64,000 nt of DNA from Ancylomarina sp. 16SWW S1-10-2 (GCF_009669305.1 NZ_SADB01000019.1:22690-86689), one strand, 5' to 3'. Shown: positions 35,809 to 46,013, counted from the stretch's first letter. The notes: generated from the sequence alone by a model not told the origin. Made by a program: numbers and translations.

Positions 35809-37062
35809 TTATCTAATTTTAAGAGTCACAATAGTGATTACTGCCAAAAGAATACCAATAATCCAAAATCGAGTTACAATTTTTGGTTCAGGATATCCCT
35901 TTAATTGATAATGATGGTGAAGAGGTGCCATTTTAAATATTCGACGACCTACACCATATTTTTTTCTTGTGTATTTAAACCACGAAACTTGCATCATTAC
36001 AGAGAGGTTCTCGACTAAGAAAATCCCGCATAATATTGGTATTAACAGCTCTTTATGAATGATGATTGCTATAACGGCAATAATTCCACCCAAAGAAAGA
36101 CTCCCTGTGTCACCCATAAAAACTTGAGCAGGGTAGGAATTGTACCAAAGGAAACCAATTGTAGATCCTATAAAGGCAGCAATATATACAACGAGCTCAC
36201 CAGACTGAGGGATATACATGATATTTAGATAACTGGCATAAACCAAGTGACCTGATAAGTAAGCCAAAATACCGAGTGTTGCTCCAATTATGGCCGATGT
36301 TCCTGTGGCTAGCCCGTCTAAACCGTCAGTCATATTTGCACCATTAGAAACAGCTGTTACAATAAATATGGTAATTATAATAAAGAGAATCCAAGCAAGA
36401 ATTCCTGAGTATTGACCACCCCAACGAACTAAATCCTCATAATCGAACTCATTATTTTTAAAGAATGGGATAGTCGTCTTGGTTGATTTTACATCTGTTG
36501 TCATAGCCGTTGAATGAGCACTATCCGTTGTAAAACCTTCATCAACAATTTCTGTCTGAGTTCCAATGTCATAAATACTTGCTTTTTCACGAATTACAAC
36601 ATCATCATTCATATATAAAGTAAGACCAACGATTAAACCTAAACCAACTTGGCCTGCAATTTTAAATCGCCCTTTTAAGCCCTCTTTGTCCTTTTTAAAA
36701 ACTTTAATATAATCATCAATAAAGCCTATTAAACCTAGCCATACAGTAGTGATTAGCATAAGAATAATATAAACGTTATCGAGTTTAGCGAATAACAAAA
36801 CAGGTACAAGAATAGAAATTAGAATAATCAAACCACCCATAGTCGGTGTTCCTTTTTTCTCCATTTGTCCTGCAAGACCAAGGTCTCTTACGATTTCACC
36901 AATTTGTTGCTTTTGCAGATAGTAAATGATTTTTTTACCAAAAACAGTTGCTATAAATAGTGATGTTATAATGCTTAACGAAGCACGAAATGAGATATAA
37001 TTAAACATTCCAGCTCCAGGAAAATCTAATTCGTGTAGGTACTTAAATAAATAGTATAACAT
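35809..37062 (-). CDS. mraY: Phospho-MurNAc-pentapeptide transferase
   Basis: 417 residues, longer than the roughly 360 of proteobacterial MraY. About ten helices. Catalytic Asp-rich loop is [15 protein letters not shown] at about 115, the second is [12 protein letters not shown] at about 240, and [15 protein letters not shown] is near the C-terminus. The extra length is a periplasmic or cytoplasmic insert at about 165-215 rich in Thr and Ser ([18 protein letters not shown]), common in Bacteroidota MraY. It makes lipid I. Confidence 0.97.
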   Translation of the reverse strand: MLYYLFKYLHELDFPGAGMFNYISFRASLSIITSLFIATVFGKKIIYYLQKQQIGEIVRDLGLAGQMEKKGTPTMGGLIILISILVPVLLFAKLDNVYIILMLITTVWLGLIGFIDDYIKVFKKDKEGLKGRFKIAGQVGLGLIVGLTLYMNDDVVIREKASIYDIGTQTEIVDEGFTTDSAHSTAMTTDVKSTKTTIPFFKNNEFDYEDLVRWGGQYSGILAWILFIIITIFIVTAVSNGANMTDGLDGLATGTSAIIGATLGILAYLSGHLVYASYLNIMYIPQSGELVVYIAAFIGSTIGFLWYNSYPAQVFMGDTGSLSLGGIIAVIAIIIHKELLIPILCGIFLVENLSVMMQVSWFKYTRKKYGVGRRIFKMAPLHHHYQLKGYPEPKIVTRFWIIGILLAVITIVTLKIR

Positions 37063-37064
37063 AC

Positions 37065-38522
37065 TTATTGATTGAATATTTCGTTTATAATTTCTTTGTC
37101 GTCGAAATGGTGTTTAACGCCATTAATTTCCTGATAATCTTCATGTCCTTTTCCAGCCACAAGAATAATATCGTCTTTTTTTGCAAGCATAATAGCTGTA
37201 CGAATAGCTTCTTTTCTATTGGTAATAGCTAGAATCTTGTTTAGGTTTTCAGCAGCAATACCTTCTCTCATTTCAGTGATAATGGTATCAGGATCTTCCG
37301 ATCTAGGATTGTCTGATGTTAAAATAACTTTGTCGCTATATTCGGCACTAACTTTACCCATTAGTGGTCGTTTGGTTTTGTCTCTATTTCCACCAGCACC
37401 AACAACAGTTATTACTGTTTCTTTTCTAGTTCGAAGTTGATCGATAGTTGAGAGAACATTTTTTAGTGCATCAGGCGTATGAGCATAATCCACAATTGCC
37501 ATTACACCATTTGGGGAAATTATGCTTTCGAAACGACCGGCTACAGATTTCAATTCGCTCATTTTTGTGAGAATCTCATCTCTAGATTGGTCTAAAAGTC
37601 TAGCCGTTGCATATACTGATAAAAGGTTGTGAGCATTGAACTCACCAATGAAATTTGTCCACAGCTCAACACCATCCATCTCTAAGAGCATACCATTAAA
37701 ATGTTTTTCAAGTATTTGGCAACGGTAATCGGCAAAAGCTCTTGTGGAATAGTTGAATTTGTGTGCTTTGGTATTTTGAAGCATTATTTTACCATTCTTA
37801 TCGTCTGCATTGGTAATAGCAAATGATGTTTTACCCAATTGATCGAAAAAAGCTTTTTTAGCTCTTAGGTAAGCATCAAATGTTTTGTGATAATCAAGAT
37901 GATCGTGTGTTAGGTTTGTGAAAATCCCACCTTTAAAATTTAAAGCTCCAGTTCTATGTTGATCTATAGCGTGAGAGCTTACCTCCATAAAACAATAATC
38001 ACAACCTTCTTCAATCATTTCGCTTAAAAGTTTCGAAATTTGAATAGCATCAGGCGTTGTGTGTGTGGCTTTAACTTTTTTGTTGTCGATATAATTTGTT
38101 ACCGTAGAAAGTAAGCCGACTTTATAACCCAGTTTTTTGAAAAGTTGATAAAGTAAGCTGGCAATTGTTGTTTTCCCATTAGTACCTGTAACACCTACAA
38201 GCTTTATATTATCTGATGGACAATTGTAATAATTATGAGCTATGGTAGAAAGTGCTTTTGACGTATTTTCTACTTTAATATAGGTGACGTTTGGATTTAT
38301 ATTTTCTGGTAGACGCTCGCATAAAATGGCTTTAGCGCCTTGTTCTATTGCTTTAGGTATAAAATCATGACCATCGGATTGTGTGCCTACCTGAGCAATG
38401 AAAAAATCACCTTCCTTTACTTTGCGTGAATCGAAATGTAGTTCGTTAATCTCAATATTGAGCTCGCCTACATTTTCTATTATATCGATGGATTTTAATA
38501 AATCCTTTATGTTTTTAATCAT
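37065..38522 (-). CDS. murE: UDP-MurNAc-tripeptide synthetase
   Basis: 485 residues. ATP loop [15 protein letters not shown] at about 110, and the carbamylated-Lys region with [23 protein letters not shown]. The substrate-selecting motif reads DNPRSEDPD at about 405; DNPR is the form associated with meso-diaminopimelate addition, so the wall should be of DAP type. Two bases separate it from mraY. Confidence 0.96.
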   Translation of the reverse strand: MIKNIKDLLKSIDIIENVGELNIEINELHFDSRKVKEGDFFIAQVGTQSDGHDFIPKAIEQGAKAILCERLPENINPNVTYIKVENTSKALSTIAHNYYNCPSDNIKLVGVTGTNGKTTIASLLYQLFKKLGYKVGLLSTVTNYIDNKKVKATHTTPDAIQISKLLSEMIEEGCDYCFMEVSSHAIDQHRTGALNFKGGIFTNLTHDHLDYHKTFDAYLRAKKAFFDQLGKTSFAITNADDKNGKIMLQNTKAHKFNYSTRAFADYRCQILEKHFNGMLLEMDGVELWTNFIGEFNAHNLLSVYATARLLDQSRDEILTKMSELKSVAGRFESIISPNGVMAIVDYAHTPDALKNVLSTIDQLRTRKETVITVVGAGGNRDKTKRPLMGKVSAEYSDKVILTSDNPRSEDPDTIITEMREGIAAENLNKILAITNRKEAIRTAIMLAKKDDIILVAGKGHEDYQEINGVKHHFDDKEIINEIFNQ

Positions 38523-38563
38523 CTTGATTATCTTTTAGATATGATATCGGTCTATTGTATTTT

Positions 38564-40681
38564 TTAGGATAACTCTATTCTAATTCGATTGCCTGATCGA
38601 AATCTTGTACCCGGACGAATTGACTGTTTTGTTACCGACCCAAAACCGCTGGTTATGACTTTTAATCCTGCATTTTCTAATATATATAGAGCATCTTCCA
38701 ATCCCATTCCTTTTACGTTTGGAACTAAATTGTTGGTTACTGTTCTGTTTTTGTATCTGATGATTGAGTCTTGACGCGATGTTAACACCCAATCGCTATA
38801 AATTTCACGGTCATCAGTTGGCACTTCAAGCTCTTTAAATACCTTATCCAAGTCTTCTTTATTACCATTTAATGAAATGGGCACTTTTACTTCAAGAGCC
38901 TGTTCATCTTGTTTTGGAGGATGCATGGCATAAGTCATTGCGTAAACCTTGTCTGCAATTGTTTTGAAAACAGGGCCAGCAACTTGATTGCCATAAAAGC
39001 CTTTCGTCTTATCAGGACTGTTAATAACTACGATGCATGAGTACTTTGGATTATCAGCAGGAAAATAACCGACAAATGAAGCTTGATAAACTTTAACACC
39101 GTAACCCTTATTTTTGTCAGCTATTTGAGCTGTTCCTGTTTTGCCTGCAATACTGTAGTTCGAATTCTTAAGATTTTTGGCTGTTCCTCTCAAAACAACG
39201 CCTTCGAGCATAGATTGTATTTTTCTCAAGGTTTCTCTAGAGCATAGGCTTCTTTTTAAGACTTCCGTATCAAAATCCTGTACTACATTTCCATGATATC
39301 TAATTTCTTTTACGAACATAGGTTTCATCATTTTGCCATTATTCGCAATAGCATTGTAAAAGCTTAATGTTTGTAAAGGTGTTTGCTGAACTTCGTAGCC
39401 AATCGACATCCATGGAAGCGAAATACCCGACCAACCTTCTTCTCCAGGGTATTTAATTTTGGGCTGACCTTCACCCTTAATATCTAATCCTAAGGTTTTG
39501 TTTAGTCTAAACTCGTATAAGCGATTAATAAAATCGCGAGGTTTATCTTTATAGTATTTATTAACTAGTTTTGAAACACCAACATTAGATGATTTTTCGA
39601 AGGCTTCTTGAACACTTATTGTACCAAGACCACCAAAGTGAGAATCACGCATATCGGAACGATAATATCGGTAGACACCATTCCCTGTCTCAATAGAGTC
39701 AGTGGGTTCTACATACCCATCTTCAAGCAAAGCCATTAATGAAGCGAGTTTGAATGTGGATCCTGGTTCTGTTGCTTCGCCAATAGCGTAGTTATAAATT
39801 TCTTCATAACTGTTAGATTTCTTGTCTATACCTAAGTTTGCAATGGCTTTTATGGCACCGGTTTTAACTTCCATCAATACGGCGGTTCCATGATCTGCAT
39901 GATATTTTTGAAGCTGTTGTAAAAGGGCTGATTGTGCAACATCTTGAAAATTCACATCAATGGTTGTGATAATATCATTTCCATCTTTAGGGTCGGCTTG
40001 GTTGACAGCTAACCAGTTGCCAGCCATTTTTTGCATCATGGAAATACCATTCACACCCTTTAAGTCATTTTCGAATAAGCCTTCAAGTCCAACTTTACCT
40101 ATTCGTTCGTGTCCCGTTCCTTTATTTAGATAACCAATTGTTCTACTAGCTAAGTTGATATGTGGCTGAACTCTTTTACTTTCTTGTAAACAGATTAAAC
40201 CGCCTTTATTGGGTGGTAATCGGAAAAGGGGAAACGTTTTTATTTGTTTTAGTTCGTTATAATTTATCTTTCGGCGATTAATTAAAACGTACCTATTCTT
40301 TTTAGAATGAAATTTGGCGTTCCAGAGTCTCCTGTGATAACTCGATTTGCTTTTATCTCCAAAGAATTTAGATAAACAAAGAGCTAATGAATCAACGTTT
40401 TTCTTGAAAACTTTATCGGTTAAACCTGGAGCCTGAAAATCCATTCGTAACTCGTAGTAGGGTATAGAACTTGCTAATAATCGACCATCAGCAGCACATA
40501 TATCTCCTCTATTAGCATAAACGGTAATATCTTTTTTGCTGATAGATTGCGCACGACCTCTCCATTCGTCCCCTTCGAAAACTTGTAGATAAACCACTCG
40601 GCTTACCACACAGAATGCGAAAAGTACAATTAGAGCATAGCAGATGCCCACTCGCAACATGATGTCGTTTTTTATTTGCAC
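38564..40681 (-). CDS. ftsI: Septal transpeptidase (PBP3/FtsI) with PASTA domain
   Basis: 705 residues. One N-terminal helix (about 10-30), a pedestal domain, then the transpeptidase with S308 in TEPGSTFKLAS, SSNVGVSK at about 365 and KTGTAQ at about 520. A PASTA domain closes the protein (about 645-705: VPNVKGMGLEDALYILENAG). In this it resembles SpoVD/PBP2x-like enzymes and other Bacteroidota FtsI. It cross-links septal peptidoglycan, partnered with FtsW. Confidence 0.95.
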   Translation of the reverse strand: MQIKNDIMLRVGICYALIVLFAFCVVSRVVYLQVFEGDEWRGRAQSISKKDITVYANRGDICAADGRLLASSIPYYELRMDFQAPGLTDKVFKKNVDSLALCLSKFFGDKSKSSYHRRLWNAKFHSKKNRYVLINRRKINYNELKQIKTFPLFRLPPNKGGLICLQESKRVQPHINLASRTIGYLNKGTGHERIGKVGLEGLFENDLKGVNGISMMQKMAGNWLAVNQADPKDGNDIITTIDVNFQDVAQSALLQQLQKYHADHGTAVLMEVKTGAIKAIANLGIDKKSNSYEEIYNYAIGEATEPGSTFKLASLMALLEDGYVEPTDSIETGNGVYRYYRSDMRDSHFGGLGTISVQEAFEKSSNVGVSKLVNKYYKDKPRDFINRLYEFRLNKTLGLDIKGEGQPKIKYPGEEGWSGISLPWMSIGYEVQQTPLQTLSFYNAIANNGKMMKPMFVKEIRYHGNVVQDFDTEVLKRSLCSRETLRKIQSMLEGVVLRGTAKNLKNSNYSIAGKTGTAQIADKNKGYGVKVYQASFVGYFPADNPKYSCIVVINSPDKTKGFYGNQVAGPVFKTIADKVYAMTYAMHPPKQDEQALEVKVPISLNGNKEDLDKVFKELEVPTDDREIYSDWVLTSRQDSIIRYKNRTVTNNLVPNVKGMGLEDALYILENAGLKVITSGFGSVTKQSIRPGTRFRSGNRIRIELS

Positions 40682-40685
40682 AATA

Positions 40686-41075
40686 TTACTCTTCTAAATA
40701 TATTTTTATTGGAGGTTCGGTTGATTCAACTAAATCAAGACCTTCTTTATTTACTCTTTTTAAAACTTCCGACTGTTTACTCATATACATCAATGATGAT
40801 GCTGTTGTTATGGATTCAAAGCGTAATTCTTTAAGTTCTTTTTCAAGATTCACCATGTCCTTATAGACCTGTTCTGATTGATATCGATTACTAATATAAT
40901 AGATCAGGAGGCAAGCAATGAAAAGAATAAAAGGAATATGGTGTACAACCACATCCTTTGATAAAACATTACCCGAAATGATATCCTTAAGAGTGGCTGA
41001 TGGGCTCTCTTTTATTTCTTCTTTCGGGCTAATGAAATCTTTATATTTTTTCTTGAATCCAAACATTTTGACCAA
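40686..41075 (-). CDS. ftsL: FtsL-like division protein
   Basis: 129 residues: a cytoplasmic N-terminus of about 45, one membrane helix (about 47-63, HIPFILFIACLLIYYIS), then a short coiled coil (VYKDMVNLEKELKELRFE). The C-terminal region is variable. This is the FtsL-like family of Bacteroidota, identified mainly by topology and by its place between rsmH and ftsI. It would join FtsQ and the FtsB-like partner at the divisome. Confidence 0.85.
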   Translation of the reverse strand: MVKMFGFKKKYKDFISPKEEIKESPSATLKDIISGNVLSKDVVVHHIPFILFIACLLIYYISNRYQSEQVYKDMVNLEKELKELRFESITTASSLMYMSKQSEVLKRVNKEGLDLVESTEPPIKIYLEE

Positions 41076-41086
41076 TTTGAATGTTT

Positions 41087-41992
41087 CTAATTTGTTCTTG
41101 GTTGAGCAATTCTCAGCTTAGCACTTCGCGACCTGTTGTTTAATTCCAGTTCTTCTTCGCTAGGAAGAATCACTTTTCTGTTAACCGCCTGGAGTGGAGC
41201 ATTGGTTCTTCCATAAAAATCTTTTTCAGCTCCACCAGCGAATTTTCCATCTCGAATAAAATTCTTCACCAATCTATCTTCAAGAGAATGGTATGTGATA
41301 ACGGCTAATCTACCATCAGGTTTTAATGCCTCGGGAATTTGATTAAGCATATCTTTCAAAGCATCCATCTCTGCATTAACTTCGATACGTATGGCTTGAA
41401 AAACTTGAGCCCAATATCTATGTTCTTTAAATTTTGGAGTACATGGCAGAATAACTTCTTTTAACTGTTGAATTGTTTTGTATTCGTTGTTTTCACGATG
41501 CGCAAGAATTAATCGAACTAATTTCCCTGGGTTTTTAACTTCGCCATAGTATTTAAATACTCTAAATAATTCATCAGAAGAATAAGTGTTTAAAAGATCG
41601 GCAGCGTTGAAATCGGCACTTTGGTTCATTCTCATGTCCAAATCACCATCAAAACGGAATGAGAAGCCACGTTCTGCAACATCAAATTCGTGAGACGATA
41701 CACCTAGGTCAGCAAATATGCCATCAACTTTTTCGTGTCCAATATATTTCAGAAAATTCTTGAAATATCTGAAATTGTGACGTATAAAAATAAAGCGTTC
41801 ATCATCAATTTTGTTTTTCTCAGCATCAACATCCTGATCAAAGCCTATAAGTTTGCCAGTTGTAAGATGTTTAATTATTTCTCTTGAATGCCCTCCACCT
41901 CCAAAGGTTAAATCGACATATATACCATCCGGCTTAATGTTTAAAGCTTCAATGCTTTCGTTTAAAAGTACAGGTACGTGATATGATGTCAT
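41087..41992 (-). CDS. rsmH: 16S rRNA m4C1402 methyltransferase
   Basis: 301 residues. SAM-binding YVDLTFGGGGHSREII at about 25-40, and IFADLGVSSHEFDVAERGFSFR, the family signature. The C-terminus GRLAVITYHSLEDRLVKNF is also typical. Formerly mraW; second gene of the dcw cluster. Confidence 0.97.
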   Translation of the reverse strand: MTSYHVPVLLNESIEALNIKPDGIYVDLTFGGGGHSREIIKHLTTGKLIGFDQDVDAEKNKIDDERFIFIRHNFRYFKNFLKYIGHEKVDGIFADLGVSSHEFDVAERGFSFRFDGDLDMRMNQSADFNAADLLNTYSSDELFRVFKYYGEVKNPGKLVRLILAHRENNEYKTIQQLKEVILPCTPKFKEHRYWAQVFQAIRIEVNAEMDALKDMLNQIPEALKPDGRLAVITYHSLEDRLVKNFIRDGKFAGGAEKDFYGRTNAPLQAVNRKVILPSEEELELNNRSRSAKLRIAQPRTN

Positions 41993-42043
41993 GATATGAT
42001 GATATTACAGTATTTGAAAATAGATTTTATCTGATATTATAGC

Positions 42044-42502
42044 CTATAAAGCCATGTTGTCTCCCAATATGTCGTTTGCCAATTGGTTGAACTCGTCTTG
42101 GCCTATTGCGGAGTCATTGTATTTTTTAGTATCCCATATTTCAATTTTGCCATCTTGACCAACAAGCGTTAACCCGTTGGATAAACTGGTGTCTGAGAAA
42201 ATTTTTTTCGGGATTAAAATTCGACCATTACCATCGATGTGCATTTCAGCTGTTCCTCTATAAAATTCTCTTAAAAAAGTAGCGTGCTTCCGATTAAATG
42301 GGTTTAGTTGACTCCGAACCAATGTTAATTGCCTGTCCCATTCCGAAGAAGGAAATAGATCTAAACAGTCTTCGTATAGGTTTTTTCGCAGAACAAACCT
42401 ATCTTCGGAAGAAGCTGCGAGCAACTTTCGAAAGGCAGAGGGAAGGAGTACTCGTCCCTTTGCGTCTAGTTTGCATGGATAATCACCTATGAATGTTAGC
42501 AT
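42044..42502 (-). CDS. mraZ: Transcriptional regulator MraZ
   Basis: 152 residues from MLTFIGDYPCKLDAKGRVLLP; an upstream ATG at 42559 would add 19 residues and would place the promoter inside the gene. Two SpoVT/AbrB-like repeats: DAKGRVLLPSAFR (about 13) and DGNGRILIPKKIF (about 92). MraZ represses its own dcw promoter by binding repeated boxes; three such boxes lie at 42546-42572. Confidence 0.95.
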   Translation of the reverse strand: MLTFIGDYPCKLDAKGRVLLPSAFRKLLAASSEDRFVLRKNLYEDCLDLFPSSEWDRQLTLVRSQLNPFNRKHATFLREFYRGTAEMHIDGNGRILIPKKIFSDTSLSNGLTLVGQDGKIEIWDTKKYNDSAIGQDEFNQLANDILGDNMAL

Positions 42503-42524
42503 TGACAATAATGGTTTATAAATG

Positions 42525-42555
42525 TAAAAGTAAGAAATTTCCGAACCACTTTCAA
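42525..42555 (-). promoter_or_regulatory. dcw (mraZ) promoter
   Basis: Minus-strand TTG (42553-42555), a 20-base spacer and TACTTTTA (42525-42532), one mismatch from TAnnTTTG. The -33 element lies between two MraZ boxes. Confidence 0.6.
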
Positions 42556-42572
42556 CCACTTTGTCCCACTTT
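42546..42572 (-). promoter_or_regulatory. Three MraZ boxes
   Basis: On the minus strand AAAGTGG occurs three times at exactly 10-base steps (plus-strand CCACTTT at 42546, 42556 and 42566). Known MraZ operators are GTGG-containing repeats spaced one helical turn apart, located upstream of mraZ. Confidence 0.85.
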
Positions 42573-42907
42573 AGTGATATTGTTGAAAACTTTTTGTCAA
42601 GAGGTTTTTATTTACCTTTGATTATGCTTGCTAGGTGGGCTATGTATTTGGTTTTATATAACTTAGTTTTGATGATTTATTAAGGCTTAGTGTTAGTTTT
42701 TGGGTGAGCTTAGTAGCATTGAATTTTATATTAATTATGAATGATGATAGCTTTCTACTTTTGTTATTTTTATTCATTAAAAATAATTCTGGCAAATAAA
42801 AATGCTATTTTGTTGAAATACGAGATTTAAAACAGCTTAAATTATTTAAGGAGAATGATGTTGTCGCAGAAATGACTGCCAATTTTATAATGAACTGAAA
42901 TCTGATT
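42573..42907. other. Intergenic region upstream of the methyltransferase gene
   Basis: About 335 AT-rich bases. TACCTTTG (42613) and TACTTTTG (42756) look like -7 boxes for the rightward gene, but neither has a TTTG at 19-20 bases. Nothing else is visible. Confidence 0.4.
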
Positions 42908-43543
42908 GTGGAAAAATGTCCTCTATGTTGTTCCGAAAATACGTCGTTTTATTTCGAAGGAGAATTTCGTAAATATTATTCTTGTTCAGTTTGTGGGCTT
43001 GTTTTTGTTCCGCAAGTGTTTTTCATAACATTCGAAGCTGAAAAGGCTGAATATGATCAGCATACGAATGCGCCAAATGATTTGGTGTATCAAGATTATT
43101 TGAAACAGATTATGAATCCTGTGCTTGATAGAATAGCTGCAGGAGCTTGTGGTTTAGATTTCGGGAGTGGTCCTGGTCCAACTTTATCAAAGATGTTTGA
43201 GTCTCGTGGTTTTCAAACAGATATTTACGATCCTTTTTATGCTCCTAACCAAGAGGCTTTTCAAAATACTTACGATTTTATAACCGTTTGCGAAGTGGTT
43301 GAACATTTTCATAAACCCCAAATGGAGCTCGATCGGTTGTTTGGTTTGTTGAAACCCAATGGCGTTTTGGCTATAAAAACTCAGTTTTTACCTCCCAAAA
43401 TTAAATTTCCGAATTGGTACTACAAGAGGGAACCAAGTCATGTTTGTTTTTTCTCGGAGAAATGTTTTAAATATTTGGCAGAAAAATGGAATTCAAAGTT
43501 AACTTATATTAATCCTAATATTGTTGTTTTTGTTAAGCCTTAA
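42908..43543 (+). CDS. Class I SAM methyltransferase with N-terminal zinc ribbon
   Basis: 211 residues from GTG 42908; no ATG fits. The N-terminus has two Cys pairs (CPLCCSENTSF then YYSCSVCGLVF), a zinc-ribbon pattern. The Rossmann methyltransferase core has CGLDFGSGPGPTLSKM at about 77 and FITVCEVVEHFHKP at about 117. Proteins of this shape often methylate small molecules or sugars; the substrate is unknown. Single gene. Confidence 0.8.
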   Translation: MEKCPLCCSENTSFYFEGEFRKYYSCSVCGLVFVPQVFFITFEAEKAEYDQHTNAPNDLVYQDYLKQIMNPVLDRIAAGACGLDFGSGPGPTLSKMFESRGFQTDIYDPFYAPNQEAFQNTYDFITVCEVVEHFHKPQMELDRLFGLLKPNGVLAIKTQFLPPKIKFPNWYYKREPSHVCFFSEKCFKYLAEKWNSKLTYINPNIVVFVKP

Positions 43544-43664
43544 GTATGGTGAGACGTAATAGATAAGTCATCCTAATTTAAGATCGTATTAATCCATAAT
43601 GACTTATTTTAGATGAAAATTTGGCTTCTCGTTAAGTCAAATGTTGAACAGTAATCCTTTCTTA

Positions 43665-44177
43665 TTATTCAAATACTTGTACGCCATTTGTAGAGAATGA
43701 TAAACCTTGTTGTCCGGTAGTTGAAATCATTACAGCCTGAAATAATGGTGGGTTTTTAGCATTTTTAACTGCCCAGTCAAACATAAAATTAGCTCCAGAT
43801 CCACCTTCAACGTCTTTACCTGCTATAATTATTTCAACGGTCTCCATAGGTTTTAAATAGATAGGATTTTTTAAATATTTTCTAATATTGCCTCCTATGG
43901 TATTGTAATAATCAGCTTTTAAAATATATATTGAATCTGTCATTGATACATTCCGAATACTGACTGTAATCGTAAGTGCGTAGGTTCTATGCTCATTGAT
44001 ATGATAAATATTAGAATAAACTGGGAGGTATGTTTTTCCTTCGATGAAACTATCAAAATTGGTAATATCCGCTTTTCGACTTCCCCAATCTGCTTGTTTA
44101 ACAGGTATTTTGTCTGTTTCACTTTGACAAGAAAAAAAGATGAGGGATATAAATATGAGTTTAAATATAGTTTTCAT
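43665..44177 (-). CDS. DUF3124 lipoprotein
   Basis: 170 residues from MKTIFKLIFISLIFFSC, a lipoprotein signal with Cys17; the earlier ATG at 44219 is rejected because it would bury the signal peptide. The mature part (YLPVYSNIYH, TVSIRNVSMTDSIYI, GGSGANFMFDWA, QGLSF) matches the DUF3124 pattern as I remember it. Likely anchored to a membrane on the periplasmic or outer side. No function is known. Confidence 0.8.
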   Translation of the reverse strand: MKTIFKLIFISLIFFSCQSETDKIPVKQADWGSRKADITNFDSFIEGKTYLPVYSNIYHINEHRTYALTITVSIRNVSMTDSIYILKADYYNTIGGNIRKYLKNPIYLKPMETVEIIIAGKDVEGGSGANFMFDWAVKNAKNPPLFQAVMISTTGQQGLSFSTNGVQVFE

Positions 44178-44362
44178 ATAATAATCTTTAGTTGTTGCTA
44201 ATTTACAAATCATTGTCATATCAATGATATTTCACAGCACTTTTTTTATCGTACAAAGTTTATTATTGGATAAGTCGGACAGTAGCATACGATATGTTTT
44301 GGGTTTGGAAGGAGCTAGAGAAGTTTTTTTAATTTAGATATCTCAAAATAAAGGCATATTAG

Positions 44363-44863
44363 CTATTTCTTCCATACGTACACTTTGTTGTTAGGTTCCG
44401 TTGTTAATTTCTTATAAATCAAATAAACGCCACTAGCTGTTCCGAGAAACCAAATTGGAAAGTCAACTACAAATACGAGATACGCCTTGTCTATTTTGTG
44501 GTAAGATTGATTTAAGTTGGCCATATAATTGTGGCCAAGTGAACCGTCAATAAATGGGATTATAAACCAAATAATAAAGAAGCTTAAACTAACAAAGAAA
44601 GCCTGTTTCAGACCTTTAACAATTTGATCTTGCTTTTCAAAATCAAAATTTGCGAAATAATTTAGAGCTGTTTTGAAAACAAAAAACGAAGCAATTAATC
44701 CAATATAAGCTGCAACTATGCTTGATGTTTCAACATCTAGGTTGGTATTGAAAAGTCCACGTTCTAATAACTTTCTAATAAGTATCTGTACCGACGCACC
44801 AGGGAATAAGGGACTAATTAAAATTCCAATCCCTAATATTCCAATAATTTTATTTTTATTCAT
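44363..44863 (-). CDS. Four-helix membrane protein, unknown
   Basis: 166 residues with hydrophobic segments at about 7-25, 48-65, 90-108 and 130-152; the third loop is short and polar. The tail is KKLTTEPNNKVYVWKK. No family recognised. It starts 11 bases after an attC-like palindrome that follows a DUF1016 gene on the same strand, so it may belong to a cassette-like pair. Confidence 0.6.
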   Translation of the reverse strand: MNKNKIIGILGIGILISPLFPGASVQILIRKLLERGLFNTNLDVETSSIVAAYIGLIASFFVFKTALNYFANFDFEKQDQIVKGLKQAFFVSLSFFIIWFIIPFIDGSLGHNYMANLNQSYHKIDKAYLVFVVDFPIWFLGTASGVYLIYKKLTTEPNNKVYVWKK

Positions 44864-44874
44864 AGTTTATGGTA

Positions 44875-44992
44875 CCTAACGTTGACTAGATGGGGCGTTT
44901 GTTGATTTGTCGAACTAAACCTACCAAAACCTAACACCCCAAATCTCCAAGTGAGCACGAACGCCATATGTTTTATTCTAGCGTGTTATGCC
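44875..44992 (-). other. attC-like foldable recombination site
   Basis: 118 bases, eight bases after the DUF1016 stop. The outer ends read (minus strand) GGCATAACAC and CAACGTTAGG; TAAC pairs with GTTA. Inside, CTAGA pairs with TCTAG after an unpaired AC/CAA spacer, and ATGGCGTT pairs with AACGCCCCAT. GTTAGGT fits the consensus R box GTTRRRY. The nested arms with unpaired spacers and the position right after a gene are what integron attC sites look like. No integrase is in the window. Confidence 0.45.
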
Positions 44993-44999
44993 TTGGTTT

Positions 45000-46013
45000 T
45001 TATTCATTTATTAATGTTTCAACTTCTTTAATGAGGTCTTCTTTTTCAGGAAGTACATAGGTGTATTTCGAAGCAAATAGATTGTTATCAAAACCACCTA
45101 AAATATATTCTGCTGCTACTTCATCTTTCTCAGCGCAAAGAATGATTCCTATTGGAGGATTATCTAATTCGTCATTCACTTCTGTTTTATAGTAATTCAA
45201 GTAAGTATTTAGTTGACCTCCATCTGATATTTTTAATTTAGTTGTTTTCAATTCGATTAATATGTAGCTTTTCAGAATTTTATTATAAAAGACCATATCT
45301 ACGTAATAATGAGTATTGTTAATCGTTACTCTCTGTTGCGAACCAACAAACATGAAGCCACGTCCAAGTTCTAGTAGAAAATCCTCTATATGTCTAATTA
45401 ACTTTTTTTCTAAATCCTTTTCTAGAATAGGTTTTTTTTCTGGAATGCCAAGAAATTCAAAAACGTATGGACTTTTTACAATATCAGAGGCAGACTCCAT
45501 CACTTGACCTTTTCTGGATAATTCAATGACTTTTCTTTTATTAGTGTCACCATTTGATAAAAGTAAACGTTCATACAATGAACTATCAATTTGCCGTTTC
45601 AATTCACGAAATGACCATGATGAATTTATAGTTTCTTTCTCATAGAACGACCTTTTCCCCTTATCTTCAATGGTTAATAGTTCGCTAATATGTGACCAAT
45701 TTAATTGTCCAGACAGTGTTTGGACATCAGGATAATTCAAATAGAGTTTCCTCATATTAAATAAATTAGAGCGAGAAAATCCTCGTCCTATTTCTTCAGA
45801 TAATATTTTTGACAACTCTAATATTTGTTGTCTCGCAGACTTCGAATCAATGCCGGTATCCTCTTCGTTTTCAACTATCACTTTACCAATACTCCAATAA
45901 GTCTCAATTAGTTGGTTGTTAACTGTCTTAGCTACTTTTTTCCTACTAGTTACGATTATTGACTTAATGCTATCAACAAGAGAATTATTATGTTTTTTCA
46001 TTGATTCTTCCAT
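45000..46013 (-). CDS. DUF1016 (YhcG-type) PD-(D/E)XK nuclease family protein
   Basis: 337 residues. The N-terminal half is the helical DUF1016 domain (LIETYWSIGKVIVENEE, GRGFSRSNLFNMRKLYLNYP, LNWSHISELL). The C-terminal half is a PD-(D/E)XK fold: YYVDMVFYNKILKSYILIELKTTKL at about 240-265, where D, E and K form the putative catalytic set. Members occur in mobile and defence-related contexts; biochemical role unproven. An attC-like structure follows eight bases after the stop, which fits life as a mobile cassette. Confidence 0.85.
   Translation of the reverse strand: MEESMKKHNNSLVDSIKSIIVTSRKKVAKTVNNQLIETYWSIGKVIVENEEDTGIDSKSARQQILELSKILSEEIGRGFSRSNLFNMRKLYLNYPDVQTLSGQLNWSHISELLTIEDKGKRSFYEKETINSSWSFRELKRQIDSSLYERLLLSNGDTNKRKVIELSRKGQVMESASDIVKSPYVFEFLGIPEKKPILEKDLEKKLIRHIEDFLLELGRGFMFVGSQQRVTINNTHYYVDMVFYNKILKSYILIELKTTKLKISDGGQLNTYLNYYKTEVNDELDNPPIGIILCAEKDEVAAEYILGGFDNNLFASKYTYVLPEKEDLIKEVETLINE

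Noticed and set aside
42573-42907. TACCTTTG (42613) and TACTTTTG (42756) as promoters of the methyltransferase gene
   Set aside because: Neither has TTG or TTTG at 18-20 bases; spacers would be 16 or 27 or absent.
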